Assembly: GCA_021234535.1 (NCBI GenBank)
Contig: CM037833.1
Coordinates: 2,920,397-2,984,396, forward strand
Length of the DNA stretch: 64,000 nucleotides
Direction of reading: 5' to 3'
DNA from: Stichopus chloronotus
Taxonomy: Eukaryota > Echinodermata > Holothuroidea > Aspidochirotida > Stichopodidae
How positions within the stretch are numbered: the first letter of the stretch is position 1; every line of letters starts with the position of its first letter. This document shows positions 23,441 to 35,384 of this stretch, piece after piece. Under the pieces are notes generated by a model that made no database searches, was not told the DNA's origin, and saw nothing but the letters and a program-made list of their open reading frames with translations. Made by a program: the position numbers and the translations under genes.

Positions 23441-24860
23441 CTTGACCCCCTACTGGGACCCAAATGATATTCGAAGGTTAAAAAAGGCCACAATTTGTAT
23501 AAGATAACTGTCATTGAAAGTACGGATTTTTAGCATTATCATGGGAAAAGGTTACTAACAGCAGAGAAATTTGGAATACAGAAGTTTTAAAAAACTTCAC
23601 AGACGTACAACGCAGAAGGCTTCTTATCCGAAAGTCCTTGGCATCGACCATATGACTTGGAAGGAAAGAAAACGTTAGCTGGAACTCACAATGCCATAGG
23701 GACTGGGAAGTGCCATTTCCTGCAATCTGTGAGGCATTTTCTCTGTATGCTACGCACCAACCGATGGTGGCGCCCCGCCTATACAGTGTCATTACTGCTT
23801 GACCTCCCACTTCAATCCTTCCCCCTCCACATGAAAAAAGTCTGGCAACGCCACTGCCAAAATACTCACTCTTCAGTATTGTTGTTAAAAATTTCAGACT
23901 ACACTAGATATATGTGCCTCTGTTACTCTTGAACTGCTAGTTTAACAGGTTTCTACATAACGACTTCTATTAACCTCTTAGCTAGTCTTGGATGTATACA
24001 CCACCTACAGAAATATAATTTAGTCCAGTTGCAAGGTACAGGGTTCGCTCCTCACTTCTCATATGTGCACAAAATTACGTTAAACAGCTCAAGTCCCTTG
24101 TCATGAATATTAATGAGATGACAGTAAACAGCTTTAGCACTAACAATAAACATGACCATACACACCATCAAAACAAATCAAAGTTCCTTTCAAGTTTGGA
24201 ATCCAAGCAGACTTTCCATTTTAATCCCTCCACCCCCCTAAAACAGGAAGAGAAAGTGACTGGTATGTGAAACCAAAGCTGTCAGGAATCTTACCCATGA
24301 AATTCACTTCACCATATCACATTTTAGGGTGTGCACCATACAAAAATATAGACACATCCTCACTCTTTTATCTATAATATCATTAAGAGGACTATGGTAT
24401 TGTTTGTTTCCATTGTAGCATCAACGTGCAACTTGTCTGTGATGTCAAGTACAGAATTCTGAATGTGGTAGCAAGCCTGGTAGTACACATGACAGCAGAA
24501 CCATGACAGGAGAGTCGCCTAGGCCAAGCATTCAGAAATAGACATGACTGGCGTTCACCTGGGAAATTCTAGCTATGCCCTGAAACCTTGGCTAATGACA
24601 CCCATTCTCAACCAAAACAATGCAGCAGAAGAGGCTTACACCCGGTGAATAAGTAACGGCTTTCATCTGGGATGTACCTGACCTGCATGAAAACAGGCTA
24701 GGATTTACCACAAACCTAATGTTCACAATGTCCATTCATTGTCAACCACATAATGCTTGAATGGATACAAGTCAGTGAACCCATTTTCAAATCTGGGTTT
24801 CTTGGACTTCATATCAAAATGTGGAGGGTTTTAAATGTCATCATTTTTCTTAACATTGAA
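23441..24860. other. No recognisable gene
   Basis: A weak GACCCCCTACTGGGACCCAA block near 23443 resembles the dispersed repeat. ORFs 23511-23810 (-) and 23657-23932 (+) are mutual shadows without recognisable domains. Confidence 0.35.
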
Positions 24861-24864
24861 AACA

Positions 24865-24990
24865 GAGTACTTTTTAAGTGCGTAAAAACGGCACAGAAAC
24901 AAAACAAATACAAACACAAACCGGCTCAGGAAAAGCAAAAACGCGAACTATTTACACACTACCAAATGAAACAAAATGAAACAGAGTAGA
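24865..24990 (-). mobile_element. LINE copy D: 3' UTR only
   Basis: Read leftward, this matches the 3' tail of the LINE at 27412-29360: the TTTGTAAATAGTTC...GCTTTTCC...CCGGTTTG...CTGTGCCGTT order and the terminal ACTTAAAAAGTACT. Only about 120 bp remain, the usual outcome of severe 5' truncation during LINE insertion. Confidence 0.75.
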
Positions 24991-25965
24991 AGGCATTATT
25001 TTCCAAACTGATATGTTCACAGTGTGACATTGTACCCACAGGTGGTCCTACACATATTAGAAAATGCGTACTGGCATCCTTGCTGTCAACCAGCAATGTC
25101 ATTGTTTGACCTGAGTTTATCTGAACGGTAATTATTATAACAATGATTTAGATCAGTATGCTTTAAACCCTCACCAGCAACCTGAAACTTATCATACCCA
25201 TAATATTTGGTGGTTACGTCAGCTGACATGGAAGTGTAGTGGATTACTATAACCTTTAAAACCAGGTTTCAGATCGCTATCTGCTCTTTCCGGTTTTAAT
25301 TCAAGCAACTGATCTTTAAGTCGCAAAGGTCCCAGAGTAAAATCACCAGAGTAAGTATGTGACATCACTGCCTGCTGTTACTCTTCAACATCAGCAATAT
25401 GATCTCGTGCTACTTCCAGCTGATGAAGACGTACTCGCCGGCCCAGTTGATGATGTACTTTGTGTTGCAGCAAGGAGCGAAACTGAATAATTTATCAAAT
25501 ATAACGGCTCTATGAATAACTGACGACCTTGAATAAATCTTTTTAGACACCATCGATGCATGATCAGTACAATGTACACCAATTCTGGGATGATGAGATT
25601 GCATTTTACAACTATATATTAATATATTACACGAAAACCCTTATCATTGTCACAGAGTGGCAAGAGAAAAGAAGTGAATATGTCCTCAAGCAGGCAATAG
25701 ATGAAGAGCGTGCTGAAGTTATTTTCTTTTTCAGACTTCAGACTGATTCAGATTGAGACACCCTTCAAATTACAGTCTTATAAATGGTCACTTCCTTACT
25801 AGATTTCGCTGTCTCAGCTAAACGGAGAACCATGTCATGTAATACCTCTCGAACATAGGGATATCATTCACGATTTGGAAGGTGTAACTTAGCTGTTTTG
25901 TCACAGTGTTTACAGGTCATCAGCACCTTTTGCACCAAAGTGCATCGATTGCAAACTCATGGTTT
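24991..25965. other. No recognisable gene
   Basis: Short ORFs only; those at 25391-25604 (-) are overlapping frames of one stretch. Confidence 0.35.
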
Positions 25966-25969
25966 GGGG

Positions 25970-27421
25970 TTAAAAGGCAAAAAGGGGGACAAGAGAAATG
26001 CATCCATCATATGCCGTGCAGGGATTTTCCCTATCGATAGTATCTTAGTATCCTCTCAGTTTTGTTGAGGGAACGAGATCCATAGGCTACTGGGTGGCCC
26101 TATTGCAATAGGCGTGCCCCTAAGCCATGTTTTGCTGCATCTACTGATACTACAGCTGGTTTGTCTTAGTCATAAGCACTCCTCTTGCTGTTCATCCCAT
26201 ACCCATGCAACATCCTTTTGTAGCAGTTGCCGAAATGGGGTATTAAGTGTAGATAGATTGGGAATAAATTTGCCAACATAATTCACCATTCCCATAAGTC
26301 TCTGAAGTGCCTGTTTGTCTTCAGGTGCTGACATTTCCAAGATCGCTTGAATTTTTTCAGGATCTCGGGATAAACCCTTGGAACTAATGATATGACCCAT
26401 GTATTTCATATGTGACTGGGCTAATTTTGCCTTATTCAAAAGTGAGGTGACTTTCTTTGGCCCTCTGCAATACTTTGAGTAGTATCTACCATATGTCGTT
26501 TTAAAAGTTACATAGTGTCTAATGCAAAGTTGTTTACCGTACTAGATGCAGGTCATGCATTTTGGCAGAGTTAAGCTTTCTGAAAACAGTAGACAATTTT
26601 GAAGCTACATCATCTACAGATTTTAAAGGGTGGTGCTCCCTTTGAACTGCCTTATTTAACCTGTCTCGGATCAATACATATTAGTACATCACCATTTCAT
26701 TTCTCTACTACTACCATACCATACCATTGACCCAGTCTGTTGGTTCTCCATGCGATCAAGTTGTGCATGCGCAATTCTTTTTGGTGGCTGTACACTTGTG
26801 TACATTCTCATCAATGCGAATGGTATACTCATCTCCTAATATGCCTAGACCATTGAATACTTCTGGATAGCTTGCTAAGATCTCCTCTGGGGTGGCTGTG
26901 GTAGCGCTGTTACCTGTTGCATCAACCGAAAATAATCTGCTGATCAGTTGCAGGGTGAGACATGTCGAAAGCCCTAATATCGGTACAAGGTCTGCCTCTA
27001 CAATTTGCAAACTCCACAAGGTGGTATTTGTCCCCATGGAACACCAACAGTTGCTGCTTGCCTAACGTGGTGACTCGATGTCCTGCGTAAGAGACTTATT
27101 TCGTTTTGGAGCGTTTCAGCCTCTCTTTTCAAAGAGTGTCGTAGATGCTTTTGGGCAAAATATTACAGCTTGACCAATTTATAATTGATGGGTAGGTCTA
27201 TGTGCCAGTCATCACTAGGTCTTCGATTCTTTACCATGGAAATAAACAGCTCTTGGTCAGAATTGCTACTCGTGCTACTACCATTCTCTTCGATATTATT
27301 GACTGATTTGTGATTTCTGGGCCTTTTCTCCTTCTTTGGGGATTTTGTTTTACACATTGATGCAAAGTGTCCTAACTTTCCACACTTCCTACATTCGGAT
27401 CTTGTTGGGCCTTTTCAGACA
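25970..27421 (-). mobile_element. Ty3/gypsy gag-pol relic
   Basis: Leftward order of domains is canonical. A CCHC zinc knuckle (ECRKCGKLGHFASMCK) sits at about 27400-27350, followed by a lysine/serine linker. The block VPILGLSTCLTLQLI...EEILASYPEVFNGLG lies at 26990-26855 and precedes the reverse transcriptase. After a frameshift come PPKRIAHAQLD and ICIDPRQVNKAVQ-type RT blocks. MGHIISSKGLSRDPEKI and VNYVGKFIPNLS (26440-26170) are the RT connection. VDAAKHGLGARLLQ (about 26145-26100) is the RNase H start, ended by a TAG at 26100-26102. The catalytic YxDD segment is missing, as is a recognisable protease DTG. No integrase or LTR is seen. Inactive. Confidence 0.8.
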
Positions 27422-29360
27422 TGTGCGGTGCGGGGACGCAGTGTTCAGCAGAACCTCTGGTTGATGCGGGACTTAGTTGAATATGTTATGGACCGTGACC
27501 TTCCATGTGCGCTTGTCTCCCTCGATCAGGAGAAGGCCTTCGACATGGTTGATCACGGTTTTCTCCTCCGGGTATTGATGAAGTTTCATTTAGACCCAGC
27601 CTTTGTTAAATGGGTCAGGTTACTTTATAAGAACGTAAATGGTTGTGTTATTGTAAATGGTTTTTCATCGGACACCTTCAGAGTCCAGCGCGGGGTGCGG
27701 CAGGGGTGTCCACTATCACCTCTCCTCTATGTATTGTTCAGTGAATCCCTTGTAAGAGCGTTTCAAGTAGACCCTTTGTTCCGACCGTTTAGCATACCAG
27801 GTGGAGCTGAGGTCAAGTGTCTGCAGTACGCTGATGACGTCACTTGTGTAGTCTCCGACCTAACTTCCTTCAGGGCCCTTTCTAACACGCTGGCTGCCTT
27901 TCAAAGGGCAACAGGTGCCAGACTGAACCCAACAAAGACCAAAGGACTTCGTCTAGGTAGGTGGCGATGTAAACAACTGCCCTTCGCGGCATCGTGGGTG
28001 GATGTCGCATTAAAAATTAATGGTATATGGTTTGGTTATGGGTCGCCGCAGTCACTTACCTGGAACGAGAAAGTGGACCTGGTGGAGGCTAGGTTAAAGA
28101 ACTTCAGGGATCGCTACTTTAGCCTGTTGGGGAAGGTTACTGTTATCAATCGTTTCATTTACCCTCTCTTGTGGTACCCGGGCACTGTGCTGGTTGCTCC
28201 AGATGGTGTCCTGGCTCGACTCGAGAGGGCCGTGCTTAGTTTTTTATGGTCAGGGAAGACGGAGTTGGTTAAAAGAAGGGTAGTGTATCAGGACCTTAGG
28301 AGTGGGGGATTGGGCCTTGTGCATTTTCCTTCCAAGCTCCGTTTTCTCCTGACCAAATGTGTTTATAGTGCTGTTGACAGCAGCATGCCGTTTGCGTATT
28401 TTGTTCGTTATTGGCGAGGGGTTTCATTCCGCCGTTTTTTCCCCTCCCTGTTTAGCAACAGTGCTCCCCACAGCTGGAGGCCCACTGGGGCCTATGGCCA
28501 CATGAGGGACACTCTCCGTATTATGTCGTCTGTTGGGGATGTCTCGCGATCTAGTGCGGGGGCCCTCTATCGGGCTATTTTTGATGAACTGGTTGGCCAG
28601 GCCCATCCCATCGGCTATGCCTCGGAGCCGGAAGTGTGGAGTGTGGTTCATAGCAGGTTACTTGACTTTCGCCGGCGAGACCTGTTGTGGCGTATCGCAC
28701 ACGACGCCATTGTGACCAATTTCAAGCGCTTTCAGTAGCGTCTTGGAGATGGTCTTTGCCCCCGTACTGGATGTGGGAGAGATGTGGGAGAGTGTTCCAC
28801 ATGTGTTTTGGCAGTGTGACTTTGTGGCCCTCCTCTGGGAATGGTTTCAAGCCCTGACTGATCGCCTCACGTTTTGTAACACATGGGCGGTCAGTCAGGA
28901 CTACGTTTTGTATGGTCTCTCTCCCCCGTTGTGCAACACAAGTGTTCGCGAGATACTCACCTTTGTATCGGCCTCCATAAAGCTGGCCGTATGGAGAGAC
29001 CGTTGTAATATTGTTTTTAGGGGAGAGGGGCGGTCTGCGGACGTCGTCTTGGCATCGGTGAGGGCGGAGGTTAGGTTGAGGGTTGAGTCAGACTTCACTC
29101 GTTTGTCCAGGTCGACGTTTGGCAGAAGGTGGGGACCACTTGCATCGGTGCGGGCGGACCAGGTGGTATTGAACTTGTAATTTTGGGGGATCCTGTACAT
29201 ATGTATATATACTGTATCTGTGTGGTTCTATTACTGTAAAGAACATAATCTTCTGTTTCATTTGGTAGTTTGTAAATAGTTCTCGTGTTTGCTTTTCCTG
29301 TGCCGGTTTGAGTTGTGTTTTCGTTTCTGTGCCGTTGTGATGCACTTAAAAAGTACTAGT
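27412..29360 (+). mobile_element. LINE copy A, 5'-truncated, most complete of the family
   Basis: The element begins abruptly inside the reverse transcriptase (about 27412, next to the Ty3 zinc knuckle) and runs through the ORF end at 29178 and a 3' UTR of about 180 bp that ends ...GATGCACTTAAAAAGTACT. The 3' UTR recurs at 24865-24990 and 37175-37300. There is no clear poly-A tail and no convincing target duplication. Neighbours are relics of other elements, so this is a nested cluster. Confidence 0.85.
27419..29180 (+). pseudogene. LINE ORF2 reverse transcriptase (L1/Tx1-like), C-terminal part
   Basis: The main frame (27428-28738) covers the RT finger/palm: AFDMVDH (motif A, about 27540), GVRQGCPLSPLLYVL (motif B, about 27700) and YADD (27827-27838), followed by the TGARLNPTKTKGL block and thumb. 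The L1/Tx1-group assignment rests on the SLDQEKAFD and RGVRQGCPLSPLL styles. A TAG at 28736-28738 ends the frame where copy B has TGG, so it is a derived nonsense mutation. The next bases continue as RLGDGLCPRTGCGRDVG, then a frameshift near 28780 leads to the frame ending at 29178 (FWQCDFVALLWEWFQ, TSVREILTFVSASIKLAVW). Endonuclease and ORF1 are absent because of the 5' truncation. Confidence 0.82.
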
Positions 29361-29384
29361 ACTACTTTCCTGCGATACTTCGTG

Positions 29385-29540
29385 ATTTCCTTATGTCATT
29401 GTCTTTGAACCACAGTAAACGTAAGAAGTCTCTGTGTTCTTCTGGTAGGGAAAAACAGTAAAACATTTGTTGTACATCGGCTAAAAAGGCTACGGACTCT
29501 CTCCGAAATCGCATGAAGCACCCCCAGGAGTGTGTTGTTG
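29385..29540 (-). mobile_element. BEL/Pao reverse transcriptase scrap
   Basis: One leftward frame reads FMRFRRESVAFLADVQQMFY then EEHRDFLRLLWFKDND. The LRFR...VAxxADIxxMFxQ...RDxLRFLWF pattern is the signature around RT motif A in BEL/Pao LTR retrotransposons. About 50 codons survive in frame; flanking sequence is not recognisable. Confidence 0.6.
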
Positions 29541-30137
29541 AGATTATATTGACCTGTTCGAGTATTCATCGTTGCTTCGTATGGCTAGTCTTCTTACTGT
29601 GCTGTCCTCACGCCACGTACGTGATGGCGCTATACAGCCAGATAACCCGGACAAATAACATGGGAGACGTTTCCTCAGTTTTCTGAACGTTTGTTGTCGT
29701 TTGATTGGTAAGACTATTGACGAGAGGAAAAAATAAAATTACAAGTAAAGAACAAACTACGATGCAAATTGGCTACAAATCAAAAACCAAGCACACACTC
29801 CACAACAGAAACCTAGTTCACACACCCCGAACACTTCTACGTAAAAAAACATGACCCAAACCTCACAGCCTCAACAGACAAAACATACGCGAACAGCAAT
29901 GGTAAACTCATTACAAACGTGTACCCTCCAAGCACATCACGAAACAGGGTAATGGCAGAATATTTACATGGATGCACACTCCAAGCCCGTCCCGGAATTG
30001 CGCAATGCCCACTGCCAAACACGCCTTACGCAAGTGAAAGTATAGTAAGGAACTACAATAAGAGTATGGTAATTGCAACGGGAACCACCCGCCCAGTGAT
30101 ACGCACCAAAGAAGGGTGAAAGTAGTTATAAAGCATA
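29541..30137. other. Unassigned stretch with one protein-like frame
   Basis: The plus frame around 29860-30119 is open and has non-repetitive composition (e.g. NVYPPSTSRNRVMAEYLHG), but I recognise no family. Confidence 0.3.
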
Positions 30138-30605
30138 ACCAGAATGCAGAAATGCATTGCAGTTTCGATGATCCGATGAATAATATTTTTGCGGAATCTG
30201 ATATAGTAGCATTAGTATGAGTCACATTGAGCTACGTATGCTTTATATGAAGTATATGAGATCTGCACAAGCTTCCTTTCTTGAGATCATACCTCCATGT
30301 TTACAATTTGATGCTTGCTGACATGGAATGACCTTCTACCTCTATTAAAGACTAACGTTCTCTTCCCTTCATGAGATAATGTTTACAAGAATTCCACACT
30401 GTGACCCTGTTGATGACCTTTGACCTTCACTAGGGAAAATGAAAATTTTTGTTAATTCAATGAGATAAACCTACAGTCTAATTAGGAGAGTTTGACCCCT
30501 GTTGACGTCAAATGACCTGTGACCTCCACCAAAATCATCAGGAATCTGGTAATCAATGTGACACACTCACAAACCAAATGTGAAGTTTGTCCAAGCTTCT
30601 TGCCA
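30138..30605. repeat. Composite dispersed repeat, copy 2
   Basis: Starts ACCAGAATGCAGAAATGCATT like copies at 3506 and 42631, has the ATTTTTGCGGAATCTGATAT block shared with 42631, then repeated GACCTTTGACC..CACCAAAAT blocks near 30415 and 30515 and the AATGTGACACACTCACAAACC block. Confidence 0.65.
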
Positions 30606-30719
30606 TAAACTGTTTACAAGTAAGCTGTGTCGGTAGGAGCACTACGCATATATCAGTAAACATGGCTGATCCATACCTAAATGGCAGGAAAATATCCGCT
30701 TCATCACTTCACTGTCTCC

Positions 30720-31320
30720 GTATTTGTATTGCGTTCGACTGCAAAAATGCCCGAGTGCCAGGCCTACGGTTGTGTTAATCGAAGAAGGGGCAGGGAAAGG
30801 TAAACGGTATTTTGTCATCCCAGACGGAAGAAAATATCCTGAAAAAAGAGAGCTTTCCCAAAAATGGCCTAACAATATTAGTACAGGACAGGAGTTTTCG
30901 AAGAGGACCGCTCGGACTGAGTCTTGAAAAGAAACTTCCCTATGGCCCTATACCTCTGGTATTCTTTATCGAGAAGCCCAGCCTATACTAAGTCAGTGAA
31001 AGTCGTGCAACGACTACGAGACTAGGACCCGAGGTTTTGCCTTCTTTCCTTTAATGCTTTCGAACCTTTTTAGTATGATGGCAAACTGGAAAAGCATAAA
31101 CGTTTTAGTATAAAAGTCCCCGTTGTTTGCCAAACATATAGCGCATATTGTTAAATTGACCAACATCGACATAGCCCATCAAACCACCTCGATTGTTTTG
31201 TGCCGCTAATAGGCTTAACATGACTTAGCCTTCATTGTATAAAAAAAAAAGAAAGGATGAAACGCAATGCCCTTGCTTTTCGCATTCGAGCTTTCATTTG
31301 AAAGAGTTCATAATGAATTG
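30720..31320 (+). pseudogene. THAP transposase pseudogene, copy 2 (shorter)
   Basis: Related to 10060-10600. Shared blocks are CGGTTGTGTTAATCGAAGA, GGTATTTTGTCATCCCAGAC, GAGAGCTTTCCCAAAA, TTTCGAAGAGGACC, CATATAG.GCATATTGTTAAA and the final CTTTTCGCATTCGAGCTTTCAT. The zinc-ligand segment between GGACA and TTTCGAAGAGGACC, present in copy 1 (about 70 bp), is deleted. About 130 bp of unrelated or expanded sequence precedes the last block. The frame breaks early. Inactive. Confidence 0.65.
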
Positions 31321-32295
31321 AAGGTGATTAAATTTAATTAAGTCAAAGTGGAATGGTGAAAGTGAGATCAGTTACGTTAGAGCTAATATAATGTCAGACT
31401 AACTTAGAGTTGGAAATAACAACCTAGCCTTCATCGTTACAGTATTTTTGCAGTGCATTAAGAGGAAGACAACAAATATTTCCCTTATCTTCTTCAGTCT
31501 ACTGTATTTGTATGAGCAACAGAACAAATAAAAATTTTAAAAATGTGTTGTGAATTGGCCATGGCTGAAGTAGAAACAGTGAAAGCACATCAGTGTGCAT
31601 ATGCATGTAACAGAACCTACATGATAACAAATCTTTTGTCGATACTTGTATGAAAATTTTGAATATGAGGTTGACTGATCGTTTCCACCCAGCTCTGATG
31701 CAAATGGACCAAATGCAAGAAAGATACTTTCTGGGGTTCAGACACTTTCAAGTTTGATGTTGCTAAGAGATTGCTAATTTAAGGTGGGACACCTGAGGAA
31801 TAGCTAACCGCTTTGAAATAGGTTAAAATCACTGTACTGTGTAACCTGGGTTTCCTAGTATAAGCCTGAAAATTCAGTCAATTGGTACAGTGATGGATTT
31901 TGATTGCTTTATCAAGTAGGCACAAAAGAACTCCCCTGTACTGAAGTGCTCACTGTAACTACAGTACACTATTTGCAGTGGTAGTCTGTTGTGGGAAAAT
32001 GCCACTCTTTGTTTGCACTCAATTAGTAACACACCTACCTCCTCCTTGTTACACAGTTGATGAAACAAGATCCATTGCAGTATTCAGATCATACAGGAGA
32101 TAAGCTTGACTGAGTTCACTAAGCTGCTCAGCAGTGTACTGCAGCTGGGCAGATTGCAGGCTTCTTATCTTCACACCTCTGGTACCCAAGACCAAGTCAT
32201 TATTATAAGTGGTTTCAAATGATAGCCTAACACATTTATTTAGTTGATAGGACTTGATTTTTTTAGTGTTACAGAGAGTGGGCTTATACTCCACA
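31321..32295. other. No recognisable gene
   Basis: AT-rich; short ORFs without motifs. Confidence 0.35.
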
Positions 32296-32299
32296 TACA

Positions 32300-33095
32300 T
32301 AGCTCACATCCCCTTCCCCATGCCACCACTCCCACCCACATTAAGAGGGTTTATATTTCCTATATATCGATGGAGGTTTCAATGGTACTTCAATGAATGG
32401 GCTGATGTTACAGTGAGACCCAACTTTATGGCAAGGATGAAGTATTGCCAAGTATACTAACCATTGGAGACCGTGATGACATTAAAATTGATGCCTTATG
32501 GTCTTGGTATGAGAGCAATAGCTTTGTTGTGAGTTGTGACAGCATTTTTTCTATCATTTGAAGATAAAATTGATTAAAACAATCTGAATTGGTCATTTTA
32601 ACAAAATTAAGTTCCTGCTGTACCCCTCCTCACCTACCCATCCTTTACTGAGGGTACCATCCGGATTGGTTACAGTTGATTCTTTTATAATGCATTAACT
32701 ACACTACGTGAATGGAGTGCCTAAGGTATGAATTTGCAGGTGGAAACACAACTAATGCCTTCTTTTGCCTGCCCTATGAAAGTAAATGGTTACCCAGTGG
32801 CTACATGTATCAACACCTTGTCCAACCCCAGTCTTATATCTCATGTACAAGCACCAGTAATGTATCTACTGTACATAAAAAATTATGGTGGCCACTTTTT
32901 CTTTTATATCAGTATGTCCACTATCATATAGATGGCTTGTGTTTGATTTTTCTTGACAGGATGTTGCTAGCTTGCTGGACCCACCGGAAGAGTGGTTGGA
33001 CAGCCCCACACCAAGCACATCTTCAATGCCACCACCCTCTAAAAGGAAGCCTACAGAACCGTCAGCCCTGAGCCGTCAAATGATACCAGTGAGTA
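32300..33095 (+). other. Two possible host-like exons
   Basis: A frame at about 32425-32560 reads LYGKDEVLPSILTIGDRDDI then KIDALWSWYESNSFVV. A second segment, 32960-33089, has a good acceptor (TTGATTTTTCTTGACAG before GATGTTGC) and a good donor (ATACCA|GTGAGTAAT), encoding DVASLLDPPEEWLDSPTPST and a proline/serine-rich basic stretch. The splice signals make the second the best candidate for a genuine internal exon. The protein is not recognised. Confidence 0.35.
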
Positions 33096-33915
33096 ATCCA
33101 AAGTTCGTGTTCTTTCAGAGGCAGTTATTACCATACTTATCTCCTTGCATCATATCGTAGCAGGCTAGTGCTACTGTTGACATCCCATCTTGTTGCCATA
33201 ATAGTGTATCAAATTTTGCATTTCTTTCCAACCATTGATTTTGTACTTTATCCATGGGTCTCTCATACTAAGCTTTCACGCAGCATTTCTTTCATTATTA
33301 ATCATAAGGCATAGGATGGTATTTTGGTGGGGGGGGGGGACAAAATGAAAATACAGTATATGGTCAATTGTTGCCTCTGGAAATTAACTATCTGGTGTTG
33401 TGAATTTGTGAAATACACAGTACAATAAGTATCCTTTTACTGTGAAACTTGTAAAAATTTAATAGTAGAATATACGGTAGCCACAATTCTCCTCAAAACT
33501 GAATGCTAACTAGCCAATGACAGGCTGTTGCTGTTTTAAAGCTGCCCTCATCATGAATAAATATTAGGTGAATATGCAAATCAATGATGTCACATCACTC
33601 ATAGTGTATGGAGTAGCTGACAAGATAACTGGGGTATGCTCTGTATTTGGCAATTATTCGTCAAATGATTTATATGCAAAAAGAGTGCGCAGTAGAAATA
33701 GTAACACTGTAAATAATCGCCAACGTTATATTTACATTGGTACTAAGTTAAACAGGAGTTTGTAAACTCTGAATTAATTTGAAAGTTGTTCAACAGAACC
33801 ATTTCTGTGGGATTCAAGCAGGACAAGCACCTTCCCAATGGATAGACCAGTGGTGTCTTTTTGACTAGTTTCCCAACCATTGCAATCATCAGTTGTCTAC
33901 ATTTTAACCTAAAGT
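33096..33915. other. No recognisable gene
   Basis: Contains a poly-G run near 33331-33340; short ORFs only. Confidence 0.35.
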
Positions 33916-34189
33916 CTAAAACCTATATCAACTTCATGAAGTGCTTTGTAGTTGCCTTCATCTTCCACATCAAATTGTGAAATGCTGCACATTTTAAGTT
34001 CATTGACAACACAAGTTTCAATAGACCTGCTTAGAAGACTCTTAACAACCAAAACCAAATCCTTGGAGAGGAATGGGAGAACAGGATTATCAGTTTGGCT
34101 AATTTTGCAACTGGAAGAGAGTCAGCCACATGTTCTTGAAGAATTTGGTATGATTTACATGTAGGCTTTGGTAGTTGCTTCTTTTCAAC

Positions 34190-34227
34190 CTTATGGCCAC
34201 ATACATTCAAATGTATGTGGCCATAAG
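34190..34227. repeat. Perfect 38-bp palindrome, 18-bp arms
   Basis: CTTATGGCCACATACATT, a 2-base spacer CA, and the exact reverse complement. It lies inside the hAT-like coding region at the point where the frame ends (WPHTFECMWP), so it is an inverted duplication that helped break the gene. Confidence 0.9.
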
Positions 34228-35384
34228 TCGATTGCAGTATTTACTGCAGGTGTGTTTTCAAGCCACCTAGTCTTACAGAATTTCTTTGGAACTTGTTGTA
34301 AATTCACATGTATGGACAAAAAATCCTCCTGCCTTGCTGGAGAGTCTTTGAATAGGTAGTATATAGAAACAAGTAAGTTGTCTATGCCAAACTCAGTTTT
34401 TTCAACTGCAGTTTTAAATGCCCCATGCACAACATGCAACCCGCAACTTCCAACATCAATAAGCTTTACTGATTGCTCAACTTTCACTTGGTTGCTGAAA
34501 GTATCAAATGCCTTCCAGTTGGACACTGGGGCCATCCATAGAGAGCTGCAAAAGGTAGGATTTGTTAAAATCTTCAAGACACAGGTTAACGTTGTTCACA
34601 ATATCAGCTGCCGTGCAGTGTCCAATAAACATTGATGTCAAATAATGAGTTGCTACCATGTTTCCCTCCCAAAGCCTAATATGGAAGTCTAATTTGTTTT
34701 TTCTGGTTATTATTTAAGGATTCGTCAAACAGAAGGACAAATGCATTGACTTGTCTTTTGAGCTTTTGAGAAAGCAAAGGAGCAATTCCAAAAACAGTTA
34801 AGTAGGCACACTTCCTATCTCCACATGAAAATTTAGAAGCAATATCACTGTCAGCAAACATTTGCTGGAATATTTGTGAAATATTGCTGCAAGAATTCTA
34901 TGAGTAGTGACTATTGATGACCAGATTATTTCAGCTTTAAGAACATCTGAGCTTGTAGTAAATGTTGTTAGGTCTGAAGATTTCCTCAAAGATGTCGAGT
35001 TCATTGAGGATGATGTATTGCTGGATGTACCATCTGTTGTGTCTGCAACTGTAAAAGAGATGAAAGAAAAATGTCTTGTTAAAATCTCCGTGCAATATGG
35101 TATCCCATTACTAAAGACAATGTTTACAATTTAAAAGCCATGTAAACAAACTTCACTGTTAACCTCTTTCTGTTACTAACAACTGAAAATTTTGCAGTCT
35201 TAAAGGAAGAAAACACCTCTTCACTTAACTGAGCCCTGCCAATTTCTGTTACAGTGCATGGACCAAGGTTGGAGACATTCATGTTTATTCCCAAACTTGA
35301 CCTAGGCTGGGCACATGGCCCAAGGTCTACCTTCTTAATCAGAGAAATTTACAAGGACCGTAATGCACTCAATGGGCAATCTGC

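Noticed and set aside
28901..29200. Minus-strand ORF over the LINE 3' region
   Set aside because: Shadow of the LINE ORF2 C-terminus; the plus frame is conserved in three copies.
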